A stretch of DNA of 64,000 bases from positions 11,914,923-11,978,922 of the forward strand of contig BSYO01000022.1 in the NCBI GenBank assembly GCA_033239525.1, given 5' to 3'. The notes under the pieces were generated by a model. It was not told the origin of the DNA. It did not search any database and saw nothing but the letters and a program-made list of their open reading frames with translations. This stretch comes from Nepenthes gracilis. Taxonomy: Eukaryota; Streptophyta; Magnoliopsida; Caryophyllales; Nepenthaceae. Shown in pieces: positions 32,651 through 44,409 of this stretch (within the stretch, counting starts at the first letter, position 1; every line of letters begins with the position of its first letter). The position numbers and the translations under genes were made by a program.

Positions 32651-35600
32651 ATAGCAATGGCTTCGTTTTGCGCGTTTTGGTTGCAAAATGTTGATTTTTT
32701 GGTGTATCACACTGCTCATTGCCTGGTTCGATTTAATTTCATTGTTTTGACAGCGTATGAAGTCTTGTCTGATAGTGAAAAGAGGAATATTTATGATAAG
32801 TATGGTGAAGAAGGTCTTAAACAGTTTGCAGCAAATGGTGGCAGAGGTGGTGGTGGTATGAATTTTCAGGACATTTTTAGCTCGTAAGTTGATTTCTCAT
32901 ATGCCTTTTGAGTTTTCTTTCTGGGAAGTGATGGATATAGCGTTTGAAGTACTATATTTGATGATTGAAATTCTTTGTAATTCTTCAAATGGGAAAGTTT
33001 AGTATAGGGAACTGGGGTAGGCAAGAGGAACAAATCTTTATTTCATATCTATTTATCTAGTTTCTTGAAGATACCCTTTAAAATAAATTAAAGTTCTGCT
33101 ATCTGAATTGGCTAGAGTTACTAATTTAGAGTCAGTTTAGGATCTAATATCTATGGGTTACTTCTTCTGCATATTTTAGACTTTCACAAACGGATAATGA
33201 AGTTAAAGTAGCAATTGATATGATAAATGAGGATGGTACAAGTAGATTTTGGATTGCATATTATTGGTTCCAACAAATTTTATTACATTTTCTGCCTTGC
33301 TCATCAAATCACATAATGCATTTTCTGCATATTATGTATGGATCAGTTGCTCATCAAATCGCATTTTCTCTCACACACAAAGACACATTTGCATGTACGT
33401 GTGTATACATCTGATTCTCTCTCTATCTCTCTCTCTTTTTTTTTTAATCTTTTTGCTTTTATGTTTTGCCCTTTAGCTTTTGAAACCCCTCATCAGTTTT
33501 CGTTTTTCTTTTAACTTCTTGCATAAGTAAAGACAAGGACTTGTCTATGCTGCTCTCTGCTTACTGAGTTGTGGTATCCTGTGACGATAGCATACTGTTT
33601 ACTTGAATATCAATGCCATGTATGTGCCATTATGGTTATACAGAATTTGAACTTTTTGTCTTACACTCCATAGTTTTCTAAGTAACTGTTCTAGAGAGAA
33701 ACTCTGTAACCATTACTTCTGTTTCCTGGCAACAACTAATTATAAGCCATGCAATACATAAATGACCCCATTTTCAGTTCTTTTACATCCTCCATCAACA
33801 TCAATTATGGAAGTTGGATTGTATCTTTCATCACTACGCATTACTCTGTTGCATGGGTTAGTTCTTACTTGCTATAGGGGATTTCCTTTGATTTGCAATG
33901 GCTTTGCTTCTGTTAAGATTGTGTATCATTAACATATACGGAATTTCTGCATTATGTACCCTGGCTCTAGATTCTTTGGTGGAGGTCCTTCGGAAGATGA
34001 AGACAAAATCGTGAAAGGGGATGATGTGATTGTAGAACTAGAAGCAACATTGGAAGATCTATACATGGGTGGTTCACTGAAGGTAATACCTGTTGATTTT
34101 AGGATGGTTTTTTATTTTTATTTTTTTATATTTTATGTGGGCAACTGCCTTTGCACTAATTAAATAAGAAAGATCTGGCTTACTATGTGCTGTACCTACT
34201 CCATTGATTCTTTCATTTAAATGTCATTTACTTTGAAATACATCAGGTTTGGAGGGAGAAGAATGTTATAAAACCAGCCCCTGGAAAGCGAAGATGTAAC
34301 TGTCGAAATGAGGTCTATCATAGGCAAATTGGTCCTGGAATGTTCCAGCAGATGACTGAGCAGGTACTGGGTGCAATAATGGAATGTACTTAATACTGAT
34401 GTAAATATTGGTTGATATATATTGATATTAGGACCCTTGATACCGATATTTTTGAATATTGTGATAATATTGTGATATATCATCGTATTGGTAATATATC
34501 ACGATATGTTGGCCAATATGGTCCCATCAGTTTATGATTCTTAAATTTTTTTTCTAATATATTTAATACTAATACTGTTATATCCGATACTAATAACAAT
34601 ATTTTCATCCATAGTGTTTAATATTCATGTCAAAATTTGTCAAATTTCTGTTTCTCTGGCGGGGAAGGGGTCCGAATTTCGTGGCTTCTTGATGCCTGTA
34701 GTAGTTATGAACTAACTTTTTGGTGAACAATATTTAAAGAGGTAGTGTACAAACTTTTGCCTGGTAATCTTTCTCTTTCTTTTTTGTCTCTCACCTTCTT
34801 ATTGTCACTATGAATCCAAGATGCCTGGTTATTAGTCGAAACTTTATCAGACTTCATTGCATGTTCCACTTCTGTTGTTCAGGTTTGTGATGAATGTCCA
34901 AATGTAAAATATGAACGGGAAGGTTCCTTCTTCACTGTTGATATTGAGAAAGGGATGCAAGACGGACAAGTAAGCTATAGGGTTGACTTGCTTTTTTATT
35001 TTATTTTATTTACTTCTTAATTAAGATGTTGCCTTTCATGAAGGTAGACCTTAAAATTATGTCTTTGTCTAGTTGGTTTTGCAATGTTGTGAGCATCTTT
35101 GCATATATTTGACTATCATTGAATGCAATCTTATTCTTTATAGTTTGTGCACAGTAGTCTCCTCACTGTGCATCAAAATAACTTACTTGGGAAAAAAAAG
35201 GAGAGAGAGAAAGGGGTTTGTGTCTAAATCATATTCATCTTCCTTATGTTTACATACATCATCTGACCCATTGTTCTTTTAATATATCTTTTCTCCTGCT
35301 CTTATTGGTAAGTCATGAATTTCACAAATCCTGCATCACTTGTCTGTTATCTTTGTATATATACGTGAAATGCTCCTACCTGCTTTCAGGAAAGGATGCA
35401 TAAAAATGAGTAATGTATTTGTGTTGGGCACATGAAAACTTCTTATTACCTTGTTGCCTATTTTCCTTTGTTCTTGTGACATTCCGTCTATGTTGGTAAA
35501 TAATGCACAAAGTGGGTTTTTTTAGCTGTGAGATGGTTTAATTTGCTTTCAGGTATGAAAAATGTAACTGTGATGGTCGAGTTGTGAAGAGGGCCGAGGA

Positions 35601-38600
35601 TTTTTATCACTTTGAGCTTTTTCTTTTCAGAATTCCTTTTTTTTTTTCTTTGATTTGTGTCTGCTCTTTCTGCAGGAGGTGGTTTTCTATGATGAAGGTG
35701 AGCCTAAAATAGATGGAGAACCTGGGGATTTGAAGGTCAGATCTCTGGTGTTATGATCAAATCTTATTATTGCTACTGGAAATTTTCTTGTAAATGTAAA
35801 TTGCAGTACTCAAAAGTGATTTTCTTATGTTGTGCAGTTCCGTATTCGTACAGCACCCCATGACCTCTTCACAAGAGATGGCAATGACTTGCATACAAAT
35901 GTTACTATAACCTTGGTAAGCAATACCTCTATGTATCCTGTGTGGTATATTTGCTTTCCTTAATATCATGAAGTATATTTGAACAGTAATAAGTTTGTAA
36001 TATATGGGCAACATTGTTTCATTGCACTGGCGTTAAATACTAATTGCTGCTAATGGCCCATCCCATGGTAGAGTGAAAAAATTATTGACACCCATATTCC
36101 TTGAGCTGGAAATTTAGCTATGGGCCAATTGTTCTCCAAGGTGTGTGTCCTTGATCTTGAAATCATTTACTCAGTAACTCATCTACCGAAGAAAGGCTTC
36201 TCCATTAGCTGCCTATTATATCCAGATTTAGCTTCTCTCAAACAATTCCTTCTGCTTATCATGACCATTTTGTATTGGCAATCAAGAATCATTCTCTTAA
36301 GCAGAGAGACCAAATTTCACAAAAAGGGGTGGAGTGCAGTTTAGAGGTCAAGCCAAGGTGAAATTGTTTTGCCTGTAAAATACGAAGCTGCTTAATAGGT
36401 AACAACGTGGATAAAAGGGTTTGCAAAACTTTTTCAAACACACTTTTAGCCAAACCTATCCACAGTAAAGTTTGAGATGGGTTTGGAATTTGGATTGAGG
36501 ATCAGCTGCCCAATTACCAACCCTAGTATCAGCGCATCATATTAATTTTGTGGGTTAATCCGTGGCTTATGAGCTTTACAACACAAAACAAAAGTTGCCA
36601 ATAGAAGTAAAAAGGGCAAATTCAAACTTGAATAAGTCCTATCACTGCCTTTCAAGTCCAAGTGTATATTGAGCTGCTTTGGCCAATATCAATGGCTGCA
36701 AGCTGTAAAAGTGTGATGAACATCACTGCATCTAATCTTATATGATGCTTCTTCTTCTAAATAGTTTTGGGGATTTTGAAGCGTTGCATCATAAGCAACA
36801 CTGAGGTAATGCTATGACAAGTTGCAGCAGCACCAGGTTCATCTGAAAAGGGTGGCTTAGTGCACGGCTCTCACATAATGGGGTTTGGGGAGTATGCAGT
36901 TTTGCCCCTACATTGCAAAGATGTTGATTTCATGATTTGATGCAATGACCTCTAAATCATAATGGAGTAACATTGTGCCAAGGTTTTCCCCTCTAAATCA
37001 TAATGTTTAGATACTTGAATGTCATAGTTTGACTGGCCACATTTTGAATATATAGTGAGCAGTTACACTGCTTGGGTTTAGCCATAAAACCTAGAGTTGT
37101 ATCATAAGACCTCCAAAACTCAATTCTCCAAGTGAAAACAGGTTTGAAAAATTGCTTACAAATATGAACGAGTTGAGCAACATCAGTCCTGGTGGTAATC
37201 TTACCCCCCCACGCACATTTTTCAGTCTTGTTCATCTCATTTGATTTCCTTTTTCTTGGTTGAAGAAAATTGATGTATTTACCCAGTCTGTAGTTGCACC
37301 TGATTGCCCCCAAGATTAACTAATTTACACATCAAAAGCATACATTAATTAGTTGAAACATCAATATGCATAGCTCCCTTAGAGAAGAACACAGAAACTG
37401 GAACACCTTAAGCTAAATATGCCCATTTCTTTTATTTTATTTATGGGTATGAGTAAGAGTGCAGACTGCATAGCATGAAACCTCAATTATTTCTCTTGCT
37501 AAAGCTGCCTATTTCTGCTTTTTTTTTTTTTTTTTTCTTTTTGACTGATCAAAATGGTTCTTTCCTCTCCTTCCCTCTCTCCTTAAATTTCTATCTAGAT
37601 AACTTACTGCGCTTTCTGAGCTGCCTGCTTGCTTTTTTATTGGATGTAAACGCTGCTCTGTTCTCCTTCGTGCAAATTTCTGCTTTGAATTGATCGTTGT
37701 TATTTGCTTTGTGCTTCCAGGTTCAAGCTCTTGTCGGTTTTGAGAAGACTGTTATACACCTTGATGATCATCCAGTAGACATCAGTTCAAAGGTGAGCAT
37801 CACGCTCTCTAAATTGCTTCTGATGTTTTCCCCCACCACCACCACATGCCACCATGCCCTCAACCCACTGTTGATGCTGCTAACACTCCTGCTTCACTCT
37901 CATTTTTTAGTCATCTCATACTCTTAATAGTGAAGATCTTATTCCGATATTTTGAACAGATAAAATTATTGGATAGTTCCAATAATACGTTTAATTTACT
38001 ATCATTATCCAACAAAATACTCACCTTTGGGGAGTACCAGAGAGGATAAAAAATTGGAAGAGATTCTAACCGGACACCTCCATTGCCCCTGTTCTGTTGC
38101 CATCACCATCAAGCTGGAGTTTGTGCATTTGGTGATGGATTTGATGGTGGTGGTGGTCACAGCAACTTCATTTCATTCTTGAATGATGAATGTTACATGG
38201 CCCACTTTTGAACGCCTTCCAGACACCCATTTCGTTGTTTAGTCCGTCCATCCATTTATTATTGCGTGGCCCAACTAATATAGATGGATTCACTATCACG
38301 CTATTTGATAATATTTAAATGATGTTTTTCCGAACATTTTTTTATTTTATTTTATAGCCAAACTCAAGAAAATATCAGTTGGAGGCAACCATTCTCATCA
38401 ACCACTTACGTAGGAAAATTAGATAATAAAGTCTTGAATTTACAGGGAATCACAAAACCCAAAGAAGTGAGGAAATTTAAAGGAGAAGGAATGCCTGTGC
38501 ATTTTAGCAACAAGAAAGGAGACCTATTCGTCGTCTTCGAGGTTCTGTTTCCGACATCGCTAACTGAAGACCAGAAGAAGAAGATCAAGGAAATCCTTGC

Positions 38601-38604
38601 ATAG
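32003..38604 (+). CDS. ERDJ3B: ER-lumenal DnaJ co-chaperone, ERdj3B type (10 exons, 345 aa)
   Basis: Coding exons: 32003-32076, 32470-32618, 32754-32883, 33971-34082, 34247-34363, 34883-34969, 35676-35735, 35838-35915, 37721-37792 and 38446-38604. All introns are GT-AG; the sum is 1,038 bases, giving 345 residues against about 346 in Arabidopsis. An N-terminal hydrophobic signal (residues 8-24) is followed by the J domain (KSYYDILQV to YGEEGLKQF) with HPD at 55-57, a Gly-rich linker, and the substrate-binding domains with CNC and CDEC cysteine pairs. The protein should stimulate the ATPase of BiP in the ER lumen and hand it unfolded clients; in Arabidopsis it works with SDF2 in maturation of immune receptors. 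The start was chosen because it gives the signal peptide and no upstream ATG fits. It carries no KDEL, as in its relatives. No disabling change was seen. Confidence 0.95.
32619..32650. repeat. TA microsatellite at the 5' splice site of intron 2
   Basis: The donor GTATAT is the start of a run of TA dinucleotides interrupted by TTTA. The intron is only 135 bases. Changes in repeat length would alter the spacing and pairing of the donor site. Confidence 0.8.
34405..34519. repeat. Small AT-rich inverted-repeat element in intron 5
   Basis: ATATTGG at 34405 is mirrored by CCAATAT at 34513-34519. The interior is rich in GATATATC-like words that can pair. The size, about 115 bases, and intronic position suggest a miniature inverted-repeat transposon, but no target duplication is evident. 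Confidence 0.3.
35916..37720. other. Intron 8 of the DnaJ gene (1.8 kb), no second gene supported
   Basis: The largest intron of the gene. A minus-strand frame of 106 codons (37313-36993) ends in a basic and aromatic-rich peptide, but I recognise no family and there is no supporting promoter or intron structure. A T-run lies at 37500-37517. The mixed base composition of 36100-37400 suggests inserted sequence. Confidence 0.45.
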
Positions 38605-39300
38605 ATTTTCCTCCTTTAATTTTTTTGAAGCTTATGCGGCGTCGGAAGATGACCCGAGCCCCTCCACTGTAACATGATGAGTTCGCCCCAGTAGATTGCA
38701 GATCCATTTCCTCCCCGTTTTGATCTTTAAATGAAGAAATACAGAGAGGGAGAATGGCAATTGAGATTGAAGGATGATGGCACATTGATGTTAGTATCTA
38801 TAGATTTGGTTCGAGTTTTATCCCATTTGTCTTTGTTAGTAATTAGCATTGTGAATCATCTCCTCGTAATAGTCTAACGTGTCAAGATCTGGACACTCCC
38901 CGAGCTTCTGAGCAAGAGAGAGACATTTTGAAATATCATTTGATCTTTTCTTTAAAATATTTTTAAGTAATTTAAAATTAATCTGTTTATTGATTTATGT
39001 AATTTTATTATCATAATTAAAATAAATTATTTAATATTTAATAAAAATATTTTTCTAACGGCACCATGGAAGAAAAAAATGGTGCTCAAGTTTTGTAGCA
39101 AAATGTGTAATGTCTTTTAAAAAACTACACATAAACTATAATAATTTCAATATATTTAGACTGAATAAATTAAATAAAAAATAAGTTGTTTATTTTTGTT
39201 TGTAGGCATAGTGAGAACTTTATGTATTTGAATTTATTCATATAATTTTTTGTTAATATGTTCCCCAACAATTTTTTCATTTTACGTTCCATACGTGACT
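38605..39300. other. DnaJ 3' untranslated region and AT-rich spacer
   Basis: The first 200 to 300 bases after the stop are probably the 3' untranslated region. No canonical AATAAA is present there, so a variant signal is likely. From about 38940 the DNA is plain AT-rich spacer. Confidence 0.45.
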
Positions 39301-40904
39301 TTGACTAATTTAATCCTGCGATTGTGTTACTCTGTATGGAATTTAAATAGCAGTGATTTGGGTTACATTATGGGTCAAATGATTCGTTTTTTGAGAGAAG
39401 ATTGAAAAATAGAGGTCAAAATTTAAAGGCCAAAAGTTTTCATTCTAAGTCCAAGGCTCAGATAAAGGAAAAAAAATTGCGATAAAGGTTTTTTGACAAA
39501 ACCCCAGTATTCAAAGACGGCATGCGAATGTTGTGACAAGTATCATGTTGGGAGACAATGTTACCATCAAAGCAGAATTTGCTTTAATTGCGGCCAAGTT
39601 AGCCACATGGTGAATGATTGCCCATTTCCTTTGATGCATTTGAAGAGGACTTCTGTTCTTGAGAGGACGCTTGTGACGATAGCAAAGGATACGAGAGCGA
39701 ACACGTCAGTAATTGAAAGTAATGTACAAATTTTTGACTCTTTGGCTCATTTATTAATTAATCCCGAATATATGCACTCTTTTGTGACCTCTAAGTTTGT
39801 TTGTAAATTGCACATGCCCCTTAAATTTTAGAGTTTGCATTAGTAGTATCTACCATGTTAGGTAAGTTTTTGTTGGCCGATATTATGTATCCTTAGTGCC
39901 CGATAGTTAATGGGTTTGAATTATTGGCAAACTTAATTCTACTTGACATGCCTGATTTCGATACTATTTTGAGGATGAATTAGTTGGTGTGCTATCGTAC
40001 TAGTATGGATTACTATAAGTAGTCCGTCTTATTCTATATCCCTAGGTATGACTCCTTCAAGTTCCAAGGGAGAGTTGGAAAGGAGACGACCGGATTGATT
40101 TTGGTTCTACATATGAGCCATTTGATAAATGATGATGCCAAACGTATTTGGCCAATGTAACCACATCTGGAAGTCATAATGTGTCGCTTGAAGAGATTCC
40201 AATGGCATGTGCATTCGAGGATATTTTTTTGGAGGAATTGCTTCATTTATCTCCTAGTTATGAGATTGAATTTTCCATTGATATCATGCAGGGATCTATG
40301 TTAATTTCGAGAGCTTGTTGGGCTTTGTGTCGATTTCGAGGATGGTCCCATTTGAGTTAGAAAAAATAGAAACAAAAATTACATGAGTTATTGGAGAAAA
40401 GATTTATTCACCGAAGTGTGTCGCCTTAGGTGCATTAATGTTTTTTGTGAAAAAGGATAGATCGAGAGACTTTACATCAACTATTAGGAACTGAATAATA
40501 TCACAATTGAAAATAAGTGCACTCTTCTGAGAATTGATAATTTGTTGAAACAGTTGTAAGGAGCTCAAATTTTTTCTAAAATCGATTTACATTTGGGGTA
40601 CTATTAATTGAAGATTAAGTGTGAGAATATAACAAAGAAGACCTTTATAACAAGGTATGACCACTGTGAATTCTTGCCGATGCATTTTGAGTTAATGAAT
40701 GCATTGACAGCTTTTATGAATCTCATGAATTGGATTTTTTAACCTTACATGGATCAATTGTGGTAATTTTTATCGATCATATTTTAATTTATTCAAAAAA
40801 ATTTTGAGTATGAGATACATTTGATAATTAGGCCGCACACTTTAAGAGAATGGTAGTTGTTTGTGAAATTAAAAAAAATATGTGAGTTTTGGTTAGAAGA
40901 AGTA

Positions 40905-41225
40905 TTATTTTTGGGATATATAGTTTTTAAGGGAGGTGTTTCAGTAAATCCAAAAAAATTAAAGCTATGGCGAATTGAGAATAATCGACTAATGTTATGA
41001 AGGTACGCAGTTTCTTAAATTTGGTTAGTTACTATAGACGTTTTGTTGAGGATTTTTTGATGATCATTTTTGGGATATACAGTTTTCAAGGGAAGTGTTT
41101 TAATAAATCCAAAAAAATTAAAGCTACGTCGAATTAAGAATAATTGACCAATGTTACACAGGTACGGAGTTTTTTGGGTTTGGATGGTTATTATAGACAT
41201 TTTGTTGAGAATTTCTCGAGGAATG
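40905..41225 (+). repeat. Tandem duplication inside the relic reverse transcriptase region, period about 159 bp
   Basis: The block with TTTTTGGGATATA(T/C)AG, then AATCCAAAAAAATTAAAGCTA and CGAATT(G/A)AGAATAATCGAC or its variant occurs at about 40907 and again at about 41066. Both copies run on into TATAGAC(G/A)TTTTGTTGAG. The copies have diverged by many substitutions. Confidence 0.75.
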
Positions 41226-41425
41226 TAGTGCCACTAATGCGTTTGACTAAGAAGTGAACGATCTTTCTTTGGGATGAAGATTGTGAGAGGAGTTTTCAAG
41301 AATTAAAGGATAGGTTGACCTCCATGCCAATATTATCGATTCCAAATGGATTGGGAGATTTTGTAGCATATTGTGACACTTCAAAGAAAGGTTTAGGCTG
41401 TGCTCTAATGAAATATTGTCGATTG

Positions 41426-42013
41426 CCGAGATGCATTGGTTTGCCGGTTTGGTGTATAGAGACGTTACGCATGTTGTGACTGGTATGGTTTGCTCAAATG
41501 GTAATATTATCGGGATGATCTAGTTTGGCCTGTATGAGGTTTTTCCCAGTTTACTTTTTGCCTGAAAATTGGCAGAATGTACTATGCCCTCTATGAAGTA
41601 GAATGGAAATTTGGGTGAACTGACCGATCTAGTAACTTTGCCAGTTCGAATCATGATGGCATTTAGCGCTTTGCCTGGCATGCCCCAGCATGCAGCAAAA
41701 ATACGGGTATGGAATTTGGTCCGCTTTGCATAAATGTCAGTATGCTTTTGGCCAAGTAATTGCAATTACTGATATAGGTGAAATGACCGATATTGTCTCT
41801 TAGCCCGGCATGACTAAAAAAAAAAAAAAGGGATAGTGTAAGGCGTTTGTTTTGTTTCCTTTATTTTTCTTTTCTTTGAAGATATATACCAATGTATTTG
41901 GGGTATACCCCAATGTTTTTGTTATTTTTTCAAATCGGTCAGACACTTGAAAATGAAACATCAAATTTGTAATCTTTTAATTTTTAATTCAATTTACTTA
42001 ATTACCAAAAAAA
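41426..42013 (+). mobile_element. 588-bp non-LTR (LINE 3' end-like) insertion with 16-bp target duplication
   Basis: The insertion interrupts the RNase H reading frame. It is flanked by GAAATATTGTCGATTG (41410-41425) and GAAATATTGTTGATTG (42014-42029), a 16-bp duplication with one mismatch. Removing it and one copy restores the conserved peptide order through the site. Its right end is TTAATTACCAAAAAAA, the same type of terminus as the large LINE at 957, so it is probably a 5'-truncated LINE on the plus strand. A GTTCGAATC box at 41644-41652 resembles a polymerase III B box, so a SINE is a weaker alternative. Confidence 0.75.
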
Positions 42014-43898
42014 GAAATATTGTTGATTGGCTGCTTACAGGTCAAGGAAGTTGAAAGGTCATAAACAGAATTATCTTGCCTATAATTTGGCAGCCGTTAT
42101 TTTTACGTTGAAGATTTAGAGGCATTATTTGTAGGAGAGAAGTTTGTAGTGTACTCTGATCACAAAATCTTAAAATGTTAGTTCTTGTAGAAGGAATTAA
42201 ATATACAATAATGTAGATGAATGAATTTGTTAAAAGATTATGATTATGAAATCCACTATTAACCAAGAAAAAGAATGCGGTTGTCAAAACTGAGCTGAAA
42301 ATCTTTGAGTATGATAGTTCATTTGATGATCAAGGAATGTGAGATATTAGATGGAATGAAAGGTTGTAATATTCATTTACACTTTCAAGAGTTGAGAATA
42401 ATTTTGTTGTATTTCTAAGCACAACCTGTGATTATATAGAAGATTAAGGAGACTCAAATGAATAACACGCATTTAATAAAAATCACCAAAGATTTAGACA
42501 AGTTGTGGGCAAATTTTAACATTCAAATGGATGAAGTTTTTAGATTTTGAGATAGGATTTGTGTGCCAAATGTTGAAGATTTAAAGGAAGAAATTTTGAA
42601 TGAAATTCATAGCACAATATATACCATTTATCATAGAGTAAACAAGATGTATTAAGATATGAGGAGATGTTTTTGGTGGCGAAATATGATATGGGAGATT
42701 ACAGCATATGCAGTAAAGAGCATTGTGTGCCGAGTTAAGGTCAAATATACGAAACCTTCAGGATTTTTGTACCTTTCACCAGTTCCTAGTTGAAAATGAG
42801 AGCATATAATAATAGATTTTATTTCGAGTTTGCTTAGGACATGGAGAAATTTGGATACTATTTAAGTCATCATAGATAGGTTGATGAAATCTACTCACTT
42901 TTTACAGGTGAGGATGACGTTTTCAAGGGATCACTTGGCACTTTTGTATATTAATGAGATTGTAAGATTATATTGTATTCTAATTTCAATAGTTTATGAT
43001 CGTGATCTAAGATTTATGTCTCAATTTTGAAAAAGTTTGCATCAAGGGGTTGAGTACCAAATTGAAATCCAATATGGCATTTCACCTTCATACAGATTGT
43101 CAATTAGAAATAACTATTTAGATTTTAGAATATGTGTTGAGGACATCTATTTTAAAGATGAAAGGAAATTAAGATAATTATTTACTATTAGCTAAATTCG
43201 CATATAATAACAATTATCAATTGAGTAACAGAATGACTCCTTTCAAGACTTTATACAAATAAAATGTAGATCTCCAATTAATTAGGAAGAAATTGATGAT
43301 CATAAATTTTTGAGCCCTGATATTATTCAGGACACTTCTGATAAGATTTAAATTATTTGAGATCACCTGTTAGTCGCTTAAAATCGCTAAATGAGTTACA
43401 CCGATCGATAGATATCTAATTTGAGGTTTAAAGTGGGTGATCACGTATTTTTGAAGGCATCTCCTTGGAAGGAAATCTCCAAATTTGGGGTGAAAGTAAA
43501 ATTAAAGTTGAGATTTATGAGACCTTTTGAAATTCTACAATGGGTTGGAGATGTGGTTTGTAGATTAGCTTTGTCCCCTAATTTGTCCAATTGTCATGAT
43601 ATTTTCTATGTTTCTATGTTGAAAAAATGTATGTCTAATCCTTTGCGTGTTATCGAGTATAAACTGTTACAAATTGATGAGAACTTAAAATATATTGAGA
43701 TTTTAGTTCAGATTTTAGAAAGAAGAGGTCAAATATTATGCTCTAAGGCAAATCTTTCAGTTAAGGTGCATTGAAGGAACCATTCAATCAAAAAGCAACA
43801 TGGGAATCAAAAGATGAAGTTTGGGAGAAATACCTCTATTTGTTTGAGTATTAAGATACGCAAATTTTAAAGATAAAATTTTTATAAGGGTGGGGAGT

Positions 43899-44409
43899 TG
43901 TAACACGGTTCCAATTAATTTAATTAAATATCATCAGTTTATTTTGGATATATTATAAATAATTACACAATATAAATTTGAAGAAAAATTCAGAGACGGA
44001 AGCAAGCTTGGTGCTTGAGGCACACCCGATATGTGTTCTTGTGGAATTTTGACAGATTGGGTATGTCTAAGGAGCTCCTCTTAGACGCTTAGGTGTGATA
44101 TTGGCAGATTATTTGCGCCTGAGGTGGCACTCATGCATGATTGGGAGTTTATGTTGCACCTAATGTGCACTAATTCGTGCATATAAGTGCTCCTATCAAT
44201 GGAAGTTTTGAGGTATCTTTTGATCAAATCTGTCAGATAAGAGGTTACAGGTAAGTATCATTGAGCCATATTCTTAGTTTATTTTTATTTTCTTCTAATT
44301 TTTACTTACATTTAGTGATTTTATTGTATATGTATTTGTACTTCTTTATAGTGAAAGTTTTATACTTTTTTGCCAAAAAAGTAAAATTTTGGATATTTGT
44401 TACAGAGAT
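43899..44409 (+). repeat. Left part of the 3' LTR of the second chromovirus
   Basis: Starts TGTAACACGG right after the polypurine tract. It runs to a GAGAT (44405-44409) where a cluster of minus-strand LTRs was inserted. The LTR appears to resume after the second GAGAT at 51062-51066. Confidence 0.7.

Larger units (their letters stand above)
39493..43774 (+). pseudogene. gag-pol relic of the second chromovirus
   Basis: The open piece 39493-39831 holds the zinc knuckle and a protease segment reading LLINPEYMHSFVT, where the catalytic Asp of the IDPGSTHSF-type motif is Asn. The reverse transcriptase region (40200-41230) has many stops and an internal duplication. RNase H can be read across the later insertion (GLGCALMKYC before it, LKGHKQNY after it). 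The final open piece 43421-43774 begins RFKVGDHVFLKASPWK and continues LALSPNLSNCHDIFYVSMLKK, the usual integrase C-terminus. All parts are broken by stops. Confidence 0.75.
39300..43898 (+). mobile_element. Chromovirus-like Ty3-gypsy relic, 5' truncated
   Basis: A second plus-strand element of the Del/Tekay type, much more decayed than the nested one. Recognisable in order are a basic Gag tail (39380-39480), a zinc knuckle (CFNCGQVSHMVNDC, 39568-39610), protease, scattered reverse transcriptase, RNase H interrupted by another insertion, integrase core fragments (42540-43300), and the integrase C-terminus with chromodomain-like tail (43421-43850). No 5' LTR or Gag N-terminus was found. The polypurine stretch AAGGGTGGGGAG precedes the 3' LTR. 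Confidence 0.75.

Noticed and set aside
36993..37313. Minus-strand frame of 106 codons in DnaJ intron 8 as a nested gene
   Set aside because: No recognisable domain, no promoter or splice evidence, and no second supporting feature.
41640..41655. Polymerase III B box (GTTCGAATC) making the 588-bp insert a SINE
   Set aside because: It lies over 200 bases from the insert start with no matching A box, whereas the terminus is LINE-like. Kept only as an alternative.
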